From contig CAJXNM010000002.1 of NCBI GenBank assembly GCA_913057135.1, positions 53,610 to 117,609 of the forward strand: a DNA stretch of 64,000 nucleotides, written 5' to 3'. Source of the stretch: an uncultured Halieaceae bacterium. Its GTDB lineage: Bacteria; Pseudomonadota; Gammaproteobacteria; Pseudomonadales; Halieaceae. Below, one piece after another: positions 11,744 through 20,439 of the stretch (position 1 is the first letter of the stretch; each line of letters starts with the position of its first letter). The position numbers and the translations under genes are program-made. The notes under the pieces are model-generated. The model did no database searches, was not told the origin of the DNA, and saw only the letters and a program-made list of their open reading frames with translations.

Positions 11744-12967
11744 TTACTCGATAATTTTAGCGACGACGCCGGCGCCCACGGTTCGGCCGCCTTCACGGAT
11801 TGCAAAGCGCAGACCATCTTCCATCGCAATCGGCGCAATCAACGTGGCAACAATATTGACGTTGTCACCAGGCATCACCATCTCAACACCCTCAGGTAGC
11901 TCTACCGCACCGGTTACGTCCGTCGTACGGAAGTAAAACTGCGGACGGTAGCCCTTGAAGAACGGCGTATGACGACCACCTTCATCTTTCGACAGAACGT
12001 ATACCTCTGCCTCAAACTTGGTGTGCGGCGTCACTGACCCGGGAATCGCCAAAACCTGACCACGCTCAACGTCATCACGCTTGGTACCACGCAGCAATAC
12101 ACCGACGTTCTCACCCGCACGACCTTCGTCAAGCAGCTTGCGGAACATCTCAACACCCGTACACGTCGTCTTCTGGGTATCGCGGATACCGATGATTTCA
12201 ATTTCATCGCCAACCTTGATAATGCCACGCTCAACACGGCCCGTTACCACCGTACCACGACCTGAAATCGAGAATACGTCCTCAACAGGCATCAGGAATG
12301 GCTGATCAATCGCACGCTCTGGCTCAGGAATGTAAGAATCCAACGCCTCGATCAGGTTCTTAACCGCCGTCGTGCCCAGCTCGTTTTCATCTTCGCCGTT
12401 CAACGCCATCAGCGCTGAACCGCAAATGATGGGTGTGTCATCGCCAGGGAACTCGTAGGTATCGAGCAGCTCGCGCAGCTCCATCTCTACCAGCTCTTTC
12501 ATCTCTTCGAACTCTTCAGTATCAACACCGCCGCAATCTTCTGCCAACAAGTCAGCCTTGTTCAGGAAAACCACGATGTACGGTACACCTACCTGACGCG
12601 ACAGCAGGATGTGCTCACGGGTCTGGGGCATAGGACCATCGGTGGCACCACACACCAAAATAGCGCCGTCCATCTGGGCCGCACCCGTAATCATGTTCTT
12701 AACGTAGTCCGCGTGTCCGGGGCAGTCTACGTGCGCGTAGTGACGATCGTTCGACTCGTACTCAACGTGCGACGTCGCAATCGTGATACCACGCTCGCGC
12801 TCTTCCGGGGCGTTATCGATACCGTCAAACGCTACCGCCGTACCACCAAATACTTCTGCAGCCACTCGCGTCAACGCCGCTGTCAGCGTCGTCTTACCGT
12901 GGTCTACGTGCCCAATCGTGCCCACGTTGACGTGGGGCTTCGAACGCTCAAATGATTCCTTCGACAT
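11744..12967 (-). CDS. tuf: Elongation factor Tu
   Basis: GTPase that delivers aminoacyl-tRNA to the ribosome, 407 residues. The G1 loop GHVDHGKTT is near residue 19, DCPGHADYV (G3) near 81 and NKAD (G4) near 136. Domains 2 and 3 follow, with [23 protein letters not shown]. The insert rich in Asp/Glu around residues 185-205 is typical of many Gammaproteobacteria. It lies in the tRNA-tufB-secE arrangement. Only one tuf copy is in the window; a second copy near rpsG/fusA would lie elsewhere. Confidence 0.98.
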   Translation of the reverse strand: MSKESFERSKPHVNVGTIGHVDHGKTTLTAALTRVAAEVFGGTAVAFDGIDNAPEERERGITIATSHVEYESNDRHYAHVDCPGHADYVKNMITGAAQMDGAILVCGATDGPMPQTREHILLSRQVGVPYIVVFLNKADLLAEDCGGVDTEEFEEMKELVEMELRELLDTYEFPGDDTPIICGSALMALNGEDENELGTTAVKNLIEALDSYIPEPERAIDQPFLMPVEDVFSISGRGTVVTGRVERGIIKVGDEIEIIGIRDTQKTTCTGVEMFRKLLDEGRAGENVGVLLRGTKRDDVERGQVLAIPGSVTPHTKFEAEVYVLSKDEGGRHTPFFKGYRPQFYFRTTDVTGAVELPEGVEMVMPGDNVNIVATLIAPIAMEDGLRFAIREGGRTVGAGVVAKIIE

Positions 12968-13100
12968 GTCGACACTCTCTCCTGAGTCAGTTCTGGGCGC
13001 GTTTTCTCACGCCTTGCTAACTGCCTGGACTTCACACCACAGCTACCCACCACGGGTGGCTGCATCCTCAATCAGATGTGCATTCGCGCATCTGTATACA

Positions 13101-13176
<76 letters not shown>

Positions 13177-13197
13177 CGCAAACTTTCGTACCTGTTA

Positions 13198-13271
<74 letters not shown>

Positions 13272-13320
13272 GGCATGCAACCCGGAATTGCTCACCGCCA
13301 CCCCTGGGGGCCAAGCCATA

Positions 13321-13350
13321 ACAAAAGGCAGCCCCCGACTCGAAGCTGCC
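13321..13350 (-). terminator. Possible Rho-independent terminator after the tRNA-Tyr repeat
   Basis: On the minus strand GGCAGC pairs with GCTGCC across a 12-nt loop and is followed directly by TTTTGT. It sits between the tRNA-Tyr-derived repeat and tRNA-Gly, so it could end part of the tRNA-Tyr transcript or act as a partial terminator within the tRNA-tuf operon. The stem is short and the loop large. Confidence 0.4.
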
Positions 13351-13375
13351 CTCGTCATTATTCGTCTCACAAGCC

Positions 13376-13434
13376 AGGCCGTCGGGACTTAACCCAACTG
13401 CCTTGCTCTCTAATTTGGTGGAGGGGGGTGGATT
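13376..13434 (-). repeat. Repeat copy carrying the last 19 nt of tRNA-Tyr
   Basis: 59 bp that match 13550-13608 with a single mismatch (C/G in the GGGACTT/GGGAGTT stretch). The right-hand 19 bp (13416-13434) are identical to the 3' end of tRNA-Tyr including CCA; the other 40 bp duplicate the DNA just downstream of the tRNA. The copies are offset by exactly 174 bp. The layout resembles the E. coli tyrT locus, where ~178-bp repeats each start with the last 19 bp of the tRNA gene. Confidence 0.85.
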
Positions 13435-13439
13435 ACGTC

Positions 13440-13523
13440 GGCCTGCGGCCTCCGCCCTTCGGGTCGTCGCTACGCGACGCTCTCTCCGCCACCTCCGGTG
13501 GCTCCGAGTCGAACCGGTGGTTC
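13440..13523. repeat. Cluster of five triloop palindromes
   Basis: Five consecutive inverted repeats with 3-nt loops: ggcc-tgc-ggcc (13440-13450), ccc-ttc-ggg (13455-13463), cgtcgc-tac-gcgacg (13465-13479), gccacc-tcc-ggtggc (13488-13502), gaacc-ggt-ggttc (13511-13523). They occupy the DNA between the two tRNA-Tyr-derived repeat copies. This looks like a structured REP-like element. No protein function is supported. Confidence 0.7.
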
Positions 13524-13549
13524 GAACCCACTCTACCCTCGCACCAGCT

Positions 13550-13608
13550 AGGCCGTCGGGAGTTAACCCAACTGCCTTGCTCTCTAATTTGGTGGAGGGG
13601 GGTGGATT
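13550..13608 (-). repeat. Repeat copy overlapping the tRNA-Tyr 3' end
   Basis: The partner of the 13376-13434 repeat. It comprises the last 19 nt of the real tRNA-Tyr (13590-13608) and 40 bp of downstream DNA. Together with the other copy and the palindrome cluster it fills the 318-bp gap between tRNA-Tyr and tRNA-Gly. Confidence 0.85.
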
Positions 13609-13673
13609 CGAACCACCGAAGCTCGCGCGTCAGATTTACAGTCTGATCCCTTTGGCCACTCGGGAACCCCTCC
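13590..13673 (-). tRNA. tRNA-Tyr (GTA)
   Basis: Minus-strand class II tRNA of 84 nt: acceptor GGAGGGG/CCCCTCC, D arm CCGAGTGGCCAAAGG, anticodon stem CAGAC/TCTG with GTA in the loop, variable arm, T arm GGTGGTTCGAATCCACC, CCA encoded. Its 3' end is duplicated 174 bp downstream. Confidence 0.97.
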
Positions 13674-13685
13674 AAGAGGGCGCAC

Positions 13686-13714
13686 ATTCTCGTGACGTCA
13701 ACCTCGGATGTCAA
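13686..13714 (-). promoter_or_regulatory. Promoter for tRNA-Tyr/Gly/Thr-tuf
   Basis: Minus strand: perfect -35 TTGACA at 13709-13714, 17-bp spacer, -10 GAGAAT at 13686-13691, then a GC-rich discriminator TGCGCCC before the tRNA 12 bp further on. A GC-rich discriminator is typical of stringently controlled stable-RNA promoters. The boxes are read directly; the activity is inferred. Confidence 0.65.
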
Positions 13715-13831
13715 CAGATTTCTAGGGGGATAACCCGGATTTAGCCGTTAGGGCAAAATGTTCACACTTTGCTTTGATGACTGGCATCAAGCACTGGTGT
13801 TTGTGTGACAGGAATACGACAAGGTAAAAAT

Positions 13832-13907
13832 TGGAGCTGGCGAGAGGAATCGAACCCCCGACCGCCTGATTACAAATCAGATGCTCTACCTACTGAGCTA
13901 CGCCAGC
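13832..13907 (-). tRNA. tRNA-Thr (TGT)
   Basis: Minus-strand cloverleaf: acceptor GCTGGCG/CGCCAGC, D arm AGCTCAGTAGGTAGAGC, anticodon stem CTGAT/ATCAG with TGT in the loop, T arm CGGGGGTTCGATTCCTC, CCA encoded. First gene of the tRNA run; 158 bp separate it from tRNA-Tyr, which has its own promoter. Confidence 0.97.
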
Positions 13908-13945
13908 CTTGTTGTGCGTCCGGAGCGTTTCCGGAGAGGGCGCAG

Positions 13946-13974
13946 ATGATGGCCAGTTAGACACCCTACGTCAA
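13946..13974 (-). promoter_or_regulatory. Promoter for tRNA-Thr (TGT)
   Basis: Minus strand: -35 TTGACG at 13969-13974, 17-bp spacer, -10 CATCAT at 13946-13951, followed by a discriminator with TGCGCCCTCT, the same string that follows the tRNA-Tyr -10 box. The -35 box overlaps the coaX stop codon. Confidence 0.5.
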
Positions 13975-14726
13975 GGGGCGTTGGCAGCCTTTATAGCCAA
14001 GCCCTCCAAAACCAGATCGGGTCGCCACTCGCCGTCTAGGCCCAGCGACAGCAAATGCTTACCCGCGCCGCCGGTGACAACGACACGATGCTTGGGATAG
14101 CGCTGGGTCACCAAGGTGGCGGCACCCAATAACGAAGCCCAGGCACCGGCAACAACGCACGCTGCAGTGGAATCGCCAGGAACCGTGGTTGGGTCTAGCT
14201 GTTCGCTGAAACGGACGCGCTGGGTGTCGCGCAACAATGCCCCCTGCATGAGCTCAATACCCGGCACTATGTAACCACCACTGTGCTGGCCATCGGCCGT
14301 TACCACGTCGATGGTCAAAGCAGTACCTGCATCAATGACGATGCACGGTTCCGAACAGCCATACTTGGCAGCGATCATCGCCAGCCATCGGTCAACGCCC
14401 ATGCGCTGGGGCTCGCTGTAACTATTGTGCAATCCAAGCTCTTCCGACTCGGTAACCACCGAGTGTATGGCCTGAAACCCGGCGCTTCTCAGGGCCTTTA
14501 CAAGCCCGCCATCGAAATGTTCATCCGCTACACTTGCGAGCCAAATCGTTGGCGTCGACGATAATGCTGACACGGCGTCAGTCACCGCTGCTACCAGCTC
14601 ATCGGGGTCTCGGGAACATCGCCGTGCCTCAATGGCAGCATTCTTACCCTGTATCAGACACCATTTGATAGCCGTATTTCCCACATCGATCAATAGGGCC
14701 TCAATAGCCATTACTGAGGTCGCCAT
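13971..14726 (-). CDS. coaX: Type III pantothenate kinase
   Basis: Phosphorylates pantothenate in the first step of coenzyme A synthesis; 251 residues, normal for CoaX. ASKHA-fold motifs are visible: LLIDVGNTAIKW near residue 12 (phosphate 1), GVDRW around residue 110 (substrate loop) and IDAGTALTIDVV near 130 (phosphate 2). The ATG at 14726 overlaps the birA stop (TGATG), so the two are translationally coupled, as in Pseudomonas where birA-coaX precede the tRNA-tuf block. A later ATG five codons in lacks a ribosome site. Confidence 0.95.
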   Translation of the reverse strand: MATSVMAIEALLIDVGNTAIKWCLIQGKNAAIEARRCSRDPDELVAAVTDAVSALSSTPTIWLASVADEHFDGGLVKALRSAGFQAIHSVVTESEELGLHNSYSEPQRMGVDRWLAMIAAKYGCSEPCIVIDAGTALTIDVVTADGQHSGGYIVPGIELMQGALLRDTQRVRFSEQLDPTTVPGDSTAACVVAGAWASLLGAATLVTQRYPKHRVVVTGGAGKHLLSLGLDGEWRPDLVLEGLAIKAANAP

Positions 14727-15544
14727 CAGGGACCATCCTCACAAGACACCGGACGCACAGAAACGTCACCCGCGTAGACCGGCACAAGCCCTTGGGCGGT
14801 CTCGACCATCAAGGCACCGTCAGGGGCAATACCGGCACCCGTGCCAACCCATGTTTGTTGTGCGCTCACTTGTAATGCTCGACCTAACAAGCTGTCTCGC
14901 CGCTGCCACTGACCGCGCCAGGGCTGAAATCCACTCACGCGAAACTGTTCGAGCGCTTTCACAACACCCCCAATGACACTCACTGCCACCTTTTGGGTAT
15001 CGGGTAACGTTCCACCACCCTCACCGGGAAGCAGGGAATGTAAATCGGTCCAAGCCTGATCGACCGTACTCGCCATGTGACTCGACATCGCAATGTTCAG
15101 CCCGATACCGATGATGCTGACCAACCCCTCTGTATCGGGTATGAGATCGATTAGGATACCTCCGAGCTTGCCATTCTCAACGATTAAGTCATTGGGCCAT
15201 TTCAATTGGACCGATACGCCAAAATCAGTTTCGAGGGCTTCAGCAATGGCACAACCCACGGCCAGACTGAGCATGCCAATGTCAGTTTGATCCTGCGGCC
15301 AGCGCCATCCGATGCTTGCATAGAGATTGCCCGATGCCGGACTCACCCAAGTTTTACCACGACGTCCCTTACCGTCGGTTTGCATAGCAGCCACAATAAC
15401 GTGGCCGTGAATATCACCCTGCTCACAGTGCTGCTTCAGCGTACTTTGGGTAGACGCTAATCGGTCATAAGCATCGATCGATAAATAAGCAAAACCTCGC
15501 TTACGGAGCTGCTCACTTAACTGTTGGGCATCGATAGACTTCAT
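14726..15544 (-). CDS. birA: Biotin--[acetyl-CoA carboxylase] ligase, no HTH
   Basis: Activates biotin to biotinyl-AMP and attaches it to the carboxyl carrier protein; 272 residues. The catalytic domain has the biotinyl-AMP loop GKGRRGKTWVSP near residue 65, LKWPNDL near 120 and GKLGGILID near 130. A C-terminal SH3-like domain follows. The protein begins where the central domain of E. coli BirA begins, so the ~60-residue winged-helix operator-binding domain is absent. It should act only as an enzyme, not as a repressor. No ATG upstream restores an HTH. Confidence 0.93.
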   Translation of the reverse strand: MKSIDAQQLSEQLRKRGFAYLSIDAYDRLASTQSTLKQHCEQGDIHGHVIVAAMQTDGKGRRGKTWVSPASGNLYASIGWRWPQDQTDIGMLSLAVGCAIAEALETDFGVSVQLKWPNDLIVENGKLGGILIDLIPDTEGLVSIIGIGLNIAMSSHMASTVDQAWTDLHSLLPGEGGGTLPDTQKVAVSVIGGVVKALEQFRVSGFQPWRGQWQRRDSLLGRALQVSAQQTWVGTGAGIAPDGALMVETAQGLVPVYAGDVSVRPVSCEDGP

Positions 15545-15613
15545 GCGCTCGGGACTAACGTGAAAGAGCGAAGCAGTCTAAAGTATAGGCTCAGATCAGC
15601 AACAGGAAATCCC

Positions 15614-15961
15614 ATGGACCGACGGCCGCCTCAGGGCTCTCTGGTGTACCGCGCTACCCGTGGTGCGGCGACAGCGCTGGCCCTGGCCACCGGTACAGGG
15701 CGAATAGCCGCCCTTTGGTTGCTACCTCCATCCGCATCAGCGCTGATATCGGCGGGCGTAGGTGCTCTCTTTTTACTGCTCGGGCTTGGATTGATGGGAA
15801 GTGCGCGTCTTAGCTTGATACTCACGGTGACCCTGTGCACTCTATCGCTGGTCACCGTCGATACGATCGCATCGATCACCAGCATTGCGATGACTGAACG
15901 TGTTCTTCTGGCTTGCGCCGTTACTGCGCTTTTATCCGATACGCTAGACCGCAGGAATTAG
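15614..15961 (+). CDS. Small membrane protein of unknown function
   Basis: 115 residues starting MDRRPPQGSLVYRATRG at ATG 15614, with AGGAA 5-7 nt upstream. After a basic N-terminus there are three hydrophobic stretches (roughly residues 18-35, 37-57 and 60-80) and a fourth weak one ending TDTLDRRN-like at the C-terminus. I do not recognise a family. It ends 2 bp before the antiporter gene, so the two are probably co-transcribed, possibly as an accessory. It lies divergent from birA across 69 bp that should hold both promoters. Confidence 0.6.
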   Translation: MDRRPPQGSLVYRATRGAATALALATGTGRIAALWLLPPSASALISAGVGALFLLLGLGLMGSARLSLILTVTLCTLSLVTVDTIASITSIAMTERVLLACAVTALLSDTLDRRN

Positions 15962-15963
15962 CC

Positions 15964-17589
15964 GTGCTGCTTATTGAGCCTCTCAACATTGTCATTGCTC
16001 TGCTATGCGGTATGGCCAGCCGCGCCCTCGGGTTTCCCGCCCTGGTGGGTTATCTCGCTGCGGGGTTCGTGCTCCATGAATTGAGCATAGAAAGTGGCCC
16101 GCTACTCGAGACACTCTCCGAGCACGGTATCACCCTTATGTTATTTACCATTGGACTCAAACTTGAGCCTCAAAAACTGCTCGAGTCCAAAGTCTGGGGC
16201 ACCACATTGGTACACATGGCGATCACTCAAATCGCCATGATGGGTTTATTGCTGTCTCTCACCGTGCTGCTCCCCGGACTGACATTGAGCGTGAATGCAG
16301 CCGCCATCATCGCCTTCGGCCTGACCTTCTCAAGTACGGTATTTGTCATCCAAACCCTACAGGAGCGCGGCGAGCTATCCTCCAATCACGCGGCATTAGC
16401 TATCGGCATTCTCATTGTCCAAGATCTAGTGGCAGTGGTTTTTCTGGCCGTCTCTGCCGGTAAGGTGCCGACATGGTACGCACTCAGCATCTTGCTAGTG
16501 ATCCCATTGAAACCCGCCATCTTGTATCTGCTGCGGGTCGCAGGCTATGGCGAACTCCTCACGCTTCTGGGTCTGGCGCTGGCCATCGGTTCAGCACAAG
16601 CCTCTGAATTAGTCGGTATCAAAGGTGATTTGGGGGCGCTTTTTGTAGGTGCCGTGCTCGCGGGCCACCCGAAATCTCGAACCCTTGCTAACAACCTGGT
16701 CCAGTTGAAAGATCTCTTCTTGGTTGGATTTTTCCTGTCGATTGGGCTCGGTGGCTGGCCTTCTGCAACCCTCATTGGCGTGGCTCTGTTGCTGGGTTTG
16801 CTTGCCACCCTCAAGCCGCTGTACTACTTCCCCCTCATGACACGTTTCCACACCAGCCCACGTACTGCGGTCCTGGCGTCGGGTGCATTAGCCAATCACA
16901 GTGAGTTTGGGCTCATCGTTGTATCGGTGGCGGCGGCTGTTGGATGGGTGAGCAGTGATTGGATTGCCGCACTGTCTATCGCTATTGCCATCAGCTTCGT
17001 TGTAGCCGCACCCATTTCAGCCGCCACCCATAAAATTTATTTCAAACACCGGGATCGACTCCTGAAGTTCCAGAGTGGCGCACTGGTGCAAAGCTTTGAA
17101 TCCACCCGCGATGTGCGCATCGTCATTCTAGGTATGGGTCGCGTGGGCACTGGCGCCTATGAAGCTTTGGCACCCCAGTGGGGCCAACAACTGCTAGGGG
17201 TAGAAGCCATTCCACAGCGCGTCGCGAGCCATCGGGAAGAGCAGCGGCGGGTCATCCATGCGGATGCCTCGGACCCCGATTTTTGGTACCGCATTAATCT
17301 GTCGGAAGTAGAACTCGTCATGCTGGCACTCACCAATCACCCCGAGAACATGTTGGTGGCCCAGTTGTTGCGCTCAATGCATTACGAGGGAGAGCTCGCC
17401 GCCGTCGTGCGCCACAGCGATCACGCCGAGGAGTTACGGGAACATGGCATCTCGGCCTTCAATTTGTACGGCCAAGCGGGTGCCGGCTTTGCCGCTCATG
17501 CTTGCGAGCTGATGGCCGCAAGACCAGGAGAGGCGTCACACGCGGAGGATGCGGAGTCCTCCTCAAATGCATCTGCTGTTAGGCCATGA
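15964..17589 (+). CDS. CPA2-family cation:proton antiporter with RCK/TrkA-N domain
   Basis: Predicted inner-membrane K+ or Na+/H+ antiporter of the KefB/KefC/YbaL type, 541 residues. The GTG at 15964 ([16 protein letters not shown]) has AGGA 7 nt upstream; upstream in-frame codons lie inside the preceding gene. Residues 1-370 carry about twelve hydrophobic helices, including [19 protein letters not shown] and [19 protein letters not shown]. From about residue 380 a Rossmann-type TrkA-N domain starts with [19 protein letters not shown], which binds NAD(H) or nucleotides and gates transport in relatives. Ion specificity cannot be read from sequence. Confidence 0.88.
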   Translation: MLLIEPLNIVIALLCGMASRALGFPALVGYLAAGFVLHELSIESGPLLETLSEHGITLMLFTIGLKLEPQKLLESKVWGTTLVHMAITQIAMMGLLLSLTVLLPGLTLSVNAAAIIAFGLTFSSTVFVIQTLQERGELSSNHAALAIGILIVQDLVAVVFLAVSAGKVPTWYALSILLVIPLKPAILYLLRVAGYGELLTLLGLALAIGSAQASELVGIKGDLGALFVGAVLAGHPKSRTLANNLVQLKDLFLVGFFLSIGLGGWPSATLIGVALLLGLLATLKPLYYFPLMTRFHTSPRTAVLASGALANHSEFGLIVVSVAAAVGWVSSDWIAALSIAIAISFVVAAPISAATHKIYFKHRDRLLKFQSGALVQSFESTRDVRIVILGMGRVGTGAYEALAPQWGQQLLGVEAIPQRVASHREEQRRVIHADASDPDFWYRINLSEVELVMLALTNHPENMLVAQLLRSMHYEGELAAVVRHSDHAEELREHGISAFNLYGQAGAGFAAHACELMAARPGEASHAEDAESSSNASAVRP

Positions 17590-18137
17590 CAGCAATGAAC
17601 CCCAAGGCTGCCCGCACCTTGCCATCGCCCCTGGGACCTTTCCGGATTGAGGTTTGCTCCGATGGACTGATCCACTGCGGCTGGATCGGTAGCGACTGGG
17701 CAGACAGTGACTGGGCAGACAGTGACTGGGCAGACAGTGACTGGGCGGACACTGATGCTATGGCGCCGACGCAATCTCCGGCGGGAACCTTGCTCCCTTT
17801 GCTTGAACAGGCCGAGCAACAATTCCACGCCTATCTCGCAGGGCAATTACGGCACTTCGATCTACCCCTTGCGCCCAGCGGCACTCCGTTTCAGCAGCAG
17901 GTTTGGCAGCAGCTTCTCGGCGTCCCCTATGGGCATACTAAAAGCTACGGTGACATCGCCAAAGCTGTGGGTAGAGCAACGGCAGCACGTGCGGTTGGGG
18001 CAGCCGTTGGCCGCAACCCTCTCGCCATTATCGTGCCATGTCATCGGATTGTGGGTGCCAACGGTGCCCTGACAGGGTTTGCCAGCGGACTCGACCGCAA
18101 GCGATGGCTTCTAGCACTGGAAACGGCGCGAGACTAG
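17586..18137 (+). CDS. ogt: Methylated-DNA--protein-cysteine methyltransferase with acidic tandem repeat
   Basis: Suicide DNA repair enzyme that moves the alkyl group from O6-methylguanine to its own cysteine; 183 residues. The active-site motif [18 protein letters not shown] is intact near residue 150, and the helix-turn-helix region [23 protein letters not shown] precedes it. The N-terminal domain contains four SDWAD repeats (residues ~36-55) from a 15-bp DNA repeat, unusual for this family. The start overlaps the antiporter stop as ATGA. The end overlaps the convergent DUF465 gene at a shared CTAG. Confidence 0.93.
   Translation: MTAMNPKAARTLPSPLGPFRIEVCSDGLIHCGWIGSDWADSDWADSDWADSDWADTDAMAPTQSPAGTLLPLLEQAEQQFHAYLAGQLRHFDLPLAPSGTPFQQQVWQQLLGVPYGHTKSYGDIAKAVGRATAARAVGAAVGRNPLAIIVPCHRIVGANGALTGFASGLDRKRWLLALETARD
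17691..17750 (+). repeat. 15-bp coding tandem repeat, four copies
   Basis: Unit agtgactgggcagac repeated at 17691, 17706, 17721 and 17736. The middle two copies are identical; the first and last have one change each. It is in frame inside ogt and encodes SDWAD four times. Because 15 is a multiple of 3, copy-number change would not break the gene. Confidence 0.95.
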
Positions 18138-18364
18138 GCGTTGAGATCGGGAATCATCTCGTCTTTTAAACGCTCAATGGCATCTTTTAAGCGCAGCTTT
18201 TCTTTCTTCAGTCGCTGAATCAGCAACTGGTTTTGGTAGGGCATGGACTGCAGGTCAGTGATCTTCGCGTCGAGTGCTTTGTGACGGGATTGCAATGTCA
18301 TGAGGCGCATAGCGGGCGTCATTTCATGATTGGCGGCATCGCCACCTTCGACTCCCTTCACCAT
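18134..18364 (-). CDS. DUF465 (YdcH-like) protein
   Basis: 76 residues, highly charged and helical, matching the DUF465 family of short coiled-coil proteins ([15 protein letters not shown], then [19 protein letters not shown]). Function in the family is unknown. Start ATG at 18364 with GGGAG 7 nt upstream; an internal ATG at codon 15 is an alternative. Convergent with ogt with the two stop codons overlapping in CTAG. Confidence 0.85.
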   Translation of the reverse strand: MVKGVEGGDAANHEMTPAMRLMTLQSRHKALDAKITDLQSMPYQNQLLIQRLKKEKLRLKDAIERLKDEMIPDLNA

Positions 18365-18424
18365 GTAACCACTCCCAACCGTCCTATGAGTGGGACGTTA
18401 CTCGCAAGCTGCCAGCCTGACAAG

Positions 18425-19315
18425 CTACCGGTGCAAAAGACCCGGCCAGTCGATGGCGTCATCGGCACCGGCAATAAACCGCTCAACCAAAAGGCTGTCG
18501 CGCTGGTTATAACGCAGAGGAGCACCCTGGGTATCGACCACGAATCCTCCCGCCGCGGTTACCAGGGCATCGCCGGCGGCAACATCCCACTCGTAGCACG
18601 GGGATGTTCGGGGATAAATGTCTGCTTGGGCTTCCAATAGAGCGCAGAATTTAAGCGCACTGCCCGCATTAATTCGTCGGGTACCGGTGCCAACACGTTC
18701 AAGCTTCGACAACACCGCTGCCACCCGATCGGCATTGTGACGGACGCTAGCGAGTACCCTAAGTGGCAACTGGGGTGAAAGAGCTTGCACCCCAAGCGCG
18801 CGCACAGGGCGCTGACCCGCGTCATCCACAGGATCAATACACCACGCCCCCTGCCCCGGTATACCTACGTAACACAAACCCTGAGTCGGCACGCTCAATA
18901 GGCCGAGAATGGGGCGCCCCTGATCGATCAAGGCGATATTGATCGTGAACTCACCGGTTCGGCCTATGAATTCTTTGGTGCCATCTAAGGGATCAACAAT
19001 CCAACATCGTTTCCAGTTCAGCCGCTCGCTAATTTGTTCCGCCGGCGACTCCTCGGACAGTACCGGTATGTCAGGCGTCAATTGATTGAGACCCCGCAAG
19101 ATCAAGTCGTGGGCATCCCGGTCAGCTAGGGTCACCGGACTGCTATCGGACTTGCGCTCAACACCTATCCCGTCAGCGTTGTTATAGTGTTGCAACAGCA
19201 GCGCATCGGCGCGACCGGCTAGGGAAACAAGTTCATCAATGAGGTGCGCAGGGGCCCCTGGCAATTGAACCCACGGGGCGCGCCCGCCCGCGTCGGTTGT
19301 TAACTGATCATTCAT
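18425..19315 (-). CDS. cysQ: 3'(2'),5'-bisphosphate nucleotidase CysQ
   Basis: Inositol-monophosphatase-family enzyme that hydrolyses PAP from sulfate assimilation to AMP; 296 residues. The metal-binding motifs are visible: SEES near residue 95, WIVDPLDGTKEFIGRTGEF near 115 and CYEWDVAAGDALVTAAGG near 240. The N-terminus is about 20 residues longer than E. coli CysQ, so a later start is possible. Divergent from yrfG with only 21 bp between. Confidence 0.93.
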   Translation of the reverse strand: MNDQLTTDAGGRAPWVQLPGAPAHLIDELVSLAGRADALLLQHYNNADGIGVERKSDSSPVTLADRDAHDLILRGLNQLTPDIPVLSEESPAEQISERLNWKRCWIVDPLDGTKEFIGRTGEFTINIALIDQGRPILGLLSVPTQGLCYVGIPGQGAWCIDPVDDAGQRPVRALGVQALSPQLPLRVLASVRHNADRVAAVLSKLERVGTGTRRINAGSALKFCALLEAQADIYPRTSPCYEWDVAAGDALVTAAGGFVVDTQGAPLRYNQRDSLLVERFIAGADDAIDWPGLLHR

Positions 19316-19336
19316 GGCACAAGGATAGCACTGCTC

Positions 19337-20041
19337 ATGGCCATCACTGTAGCTTCCTGTAATTCCATTGTGCGGATCGACTGGTCTGCGATCACCACCG
19401 TGCTACTCGATATGGATGGCACGCTCCTCGACTTGCGCTTCGATAACGACTTTTGGCTGAACCAGATCCCGAAGGCCTACGCCAGACATCAGGGTGTATC
19501 GGTACACCAGGCTCAGGACTACCTGAGACCCATCTTTCAACGAGAGGCGGGCAAACTAAACTGGTACTGCCTGGACTTTTGGAGCGCAACGGTGGGTTTC
19601 GATGTCGCAGCCCTGAAGCGGCAGTTGTCTCAGGGAATTGGTTGGCGACCCGAGGCCGCAGATTTTCTCGCCAAACTGAAGGCCAGCCACTGCCAGGTTG
19701 CCCTCATTACCAACGCACACCCCGAAACCCTCAGAATAAAGCTAGAACAGGTGCAGCTTGCACCTTGGTTTGATCACATAGTGAGTTCCCATCAGTTCGG
19801 TGCCCCAAAAGAGTCACAACAGTTCTGGCAACAACTTGTAAAAACACACCCTTTTCAACCGACCTCGACCTTATTCATCGATGACTCTGAAGCAGTGCTG
19901 GGGGCCGCCGATATATTTGGCGTGGCACATCTCGTGACACTACGTCAGCCCGATAGTACCGGCCCGATTCGCAGCGCGACCCAGTTCCCTGCCATACACC
20001 ACTTCAACGAAATCTTCGATGGACTCGCCCATGGCGTCTGA
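19337..20041 (+). CDS. yrfG: HAD-family GMP/IMP 5'-nucleotidase YrfG
   Basis: Haloacid-dehalogenase phosphatase, 234 residues, very like E. coli YrfG over its length. Motif I LLDMDGTLLDLRFDNDFW has the nucleophile Asp near residue 25, motif II LITNAHPETLRIKLEQ lies near 130, Lys motif III in FGAPKESQQFW near 155 and motif IV LFIDDSEAVLGAA near 185. It dephosphorylates purine nucleotides in the family. Overlaps hslR at its 3' end, the yrfG-hslR order of E. coli. Confidence 0.9.
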   Translation: MAITVASCNSIVRIDWSAITTVLLDMDGTLLDLRFDNDFWLNQIPKAYARHQGVSVHQAQDYLRPIFQREAGKLNWYCLDFWSATVGFDVAALKRQLSQGIGWRPEAADFLAKLKASHCQVALITNAHPETLRIKLEQVQLAPWFDHIVSSHQFGAPKESQQFWQQLVKTHPFQPTSTLFIDDSEAVLGAADIFGVAHLVTLRQPDSTGPIRSATQFPAIHHFNEIFDGLAHGV

Positions 20042-20438
20042 TACCGACTTACCTATCGGCAAGCTGCGCATTGATAAATGGCTCTGGGCGGCGCGTTTTT
20101 TTAAAACTCGAAGCTTAGCGAAAGCGGCGATAGAGGGTGGCAAAGTGCAGATAGATGGTCAGCGGGTCAAAGTCTCGAAAGAGATAGCGGTGGGCGACAG
20201 ACTATTAATTAGACAGGGCTGGGATGAGCGAGAAATTGACGTTCTCGCACTGTCGGATCAGCGGCGCGGCGCACCGCAGGCACAGCAGCTATACCGAGAG
20301 ACGAGTGCAAGTCTAGAGCGCAGAGCCCGAGCGGCCGAAGCGCGCAAAGCGGCTGGCACCATGGCGCGCCCTGACCACCGACCCGACAAGCATGAGCGAC
20401 GCCAATTGTCACGGCTGCGTCGACATCTTGAACCTTAG
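20031..20438 (+). CDS. hslR: Heat shock protein 15 (ribosome-associated S4-domain protein)
   Basis: Binds 50S subunits carrying stalled nascent chains after heat shock and helps recycle them; about 135 residues. The N-terminal S4 RNA-binding domain reads LRIDKWLWAARFFKTRSLA followed by GGKVQIDGQRVKVSKEI. The C-terminus is basic (ARAAEARKAAGTMARP, then KHERRQLSRLRRHLEP). Start ATG 20031 (MASDTDLPIG) is preferred over 20019 for its GGA upstream; both overlap yrfG. Confidence 0.93.
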   Translation: MASDTDLPIGKLRIDKWLWAARFFKTRSLAKAAIEGGKVQIDGQRVKVSKEIAVGDRLLIRQGWDEREIDVLALSDQRRGAPQAQQLYRETSASLERRARAAEARKAAGTMARPDHRPDKHERRQLSRLRRHLEP

Positions 20439-20439
20439 G

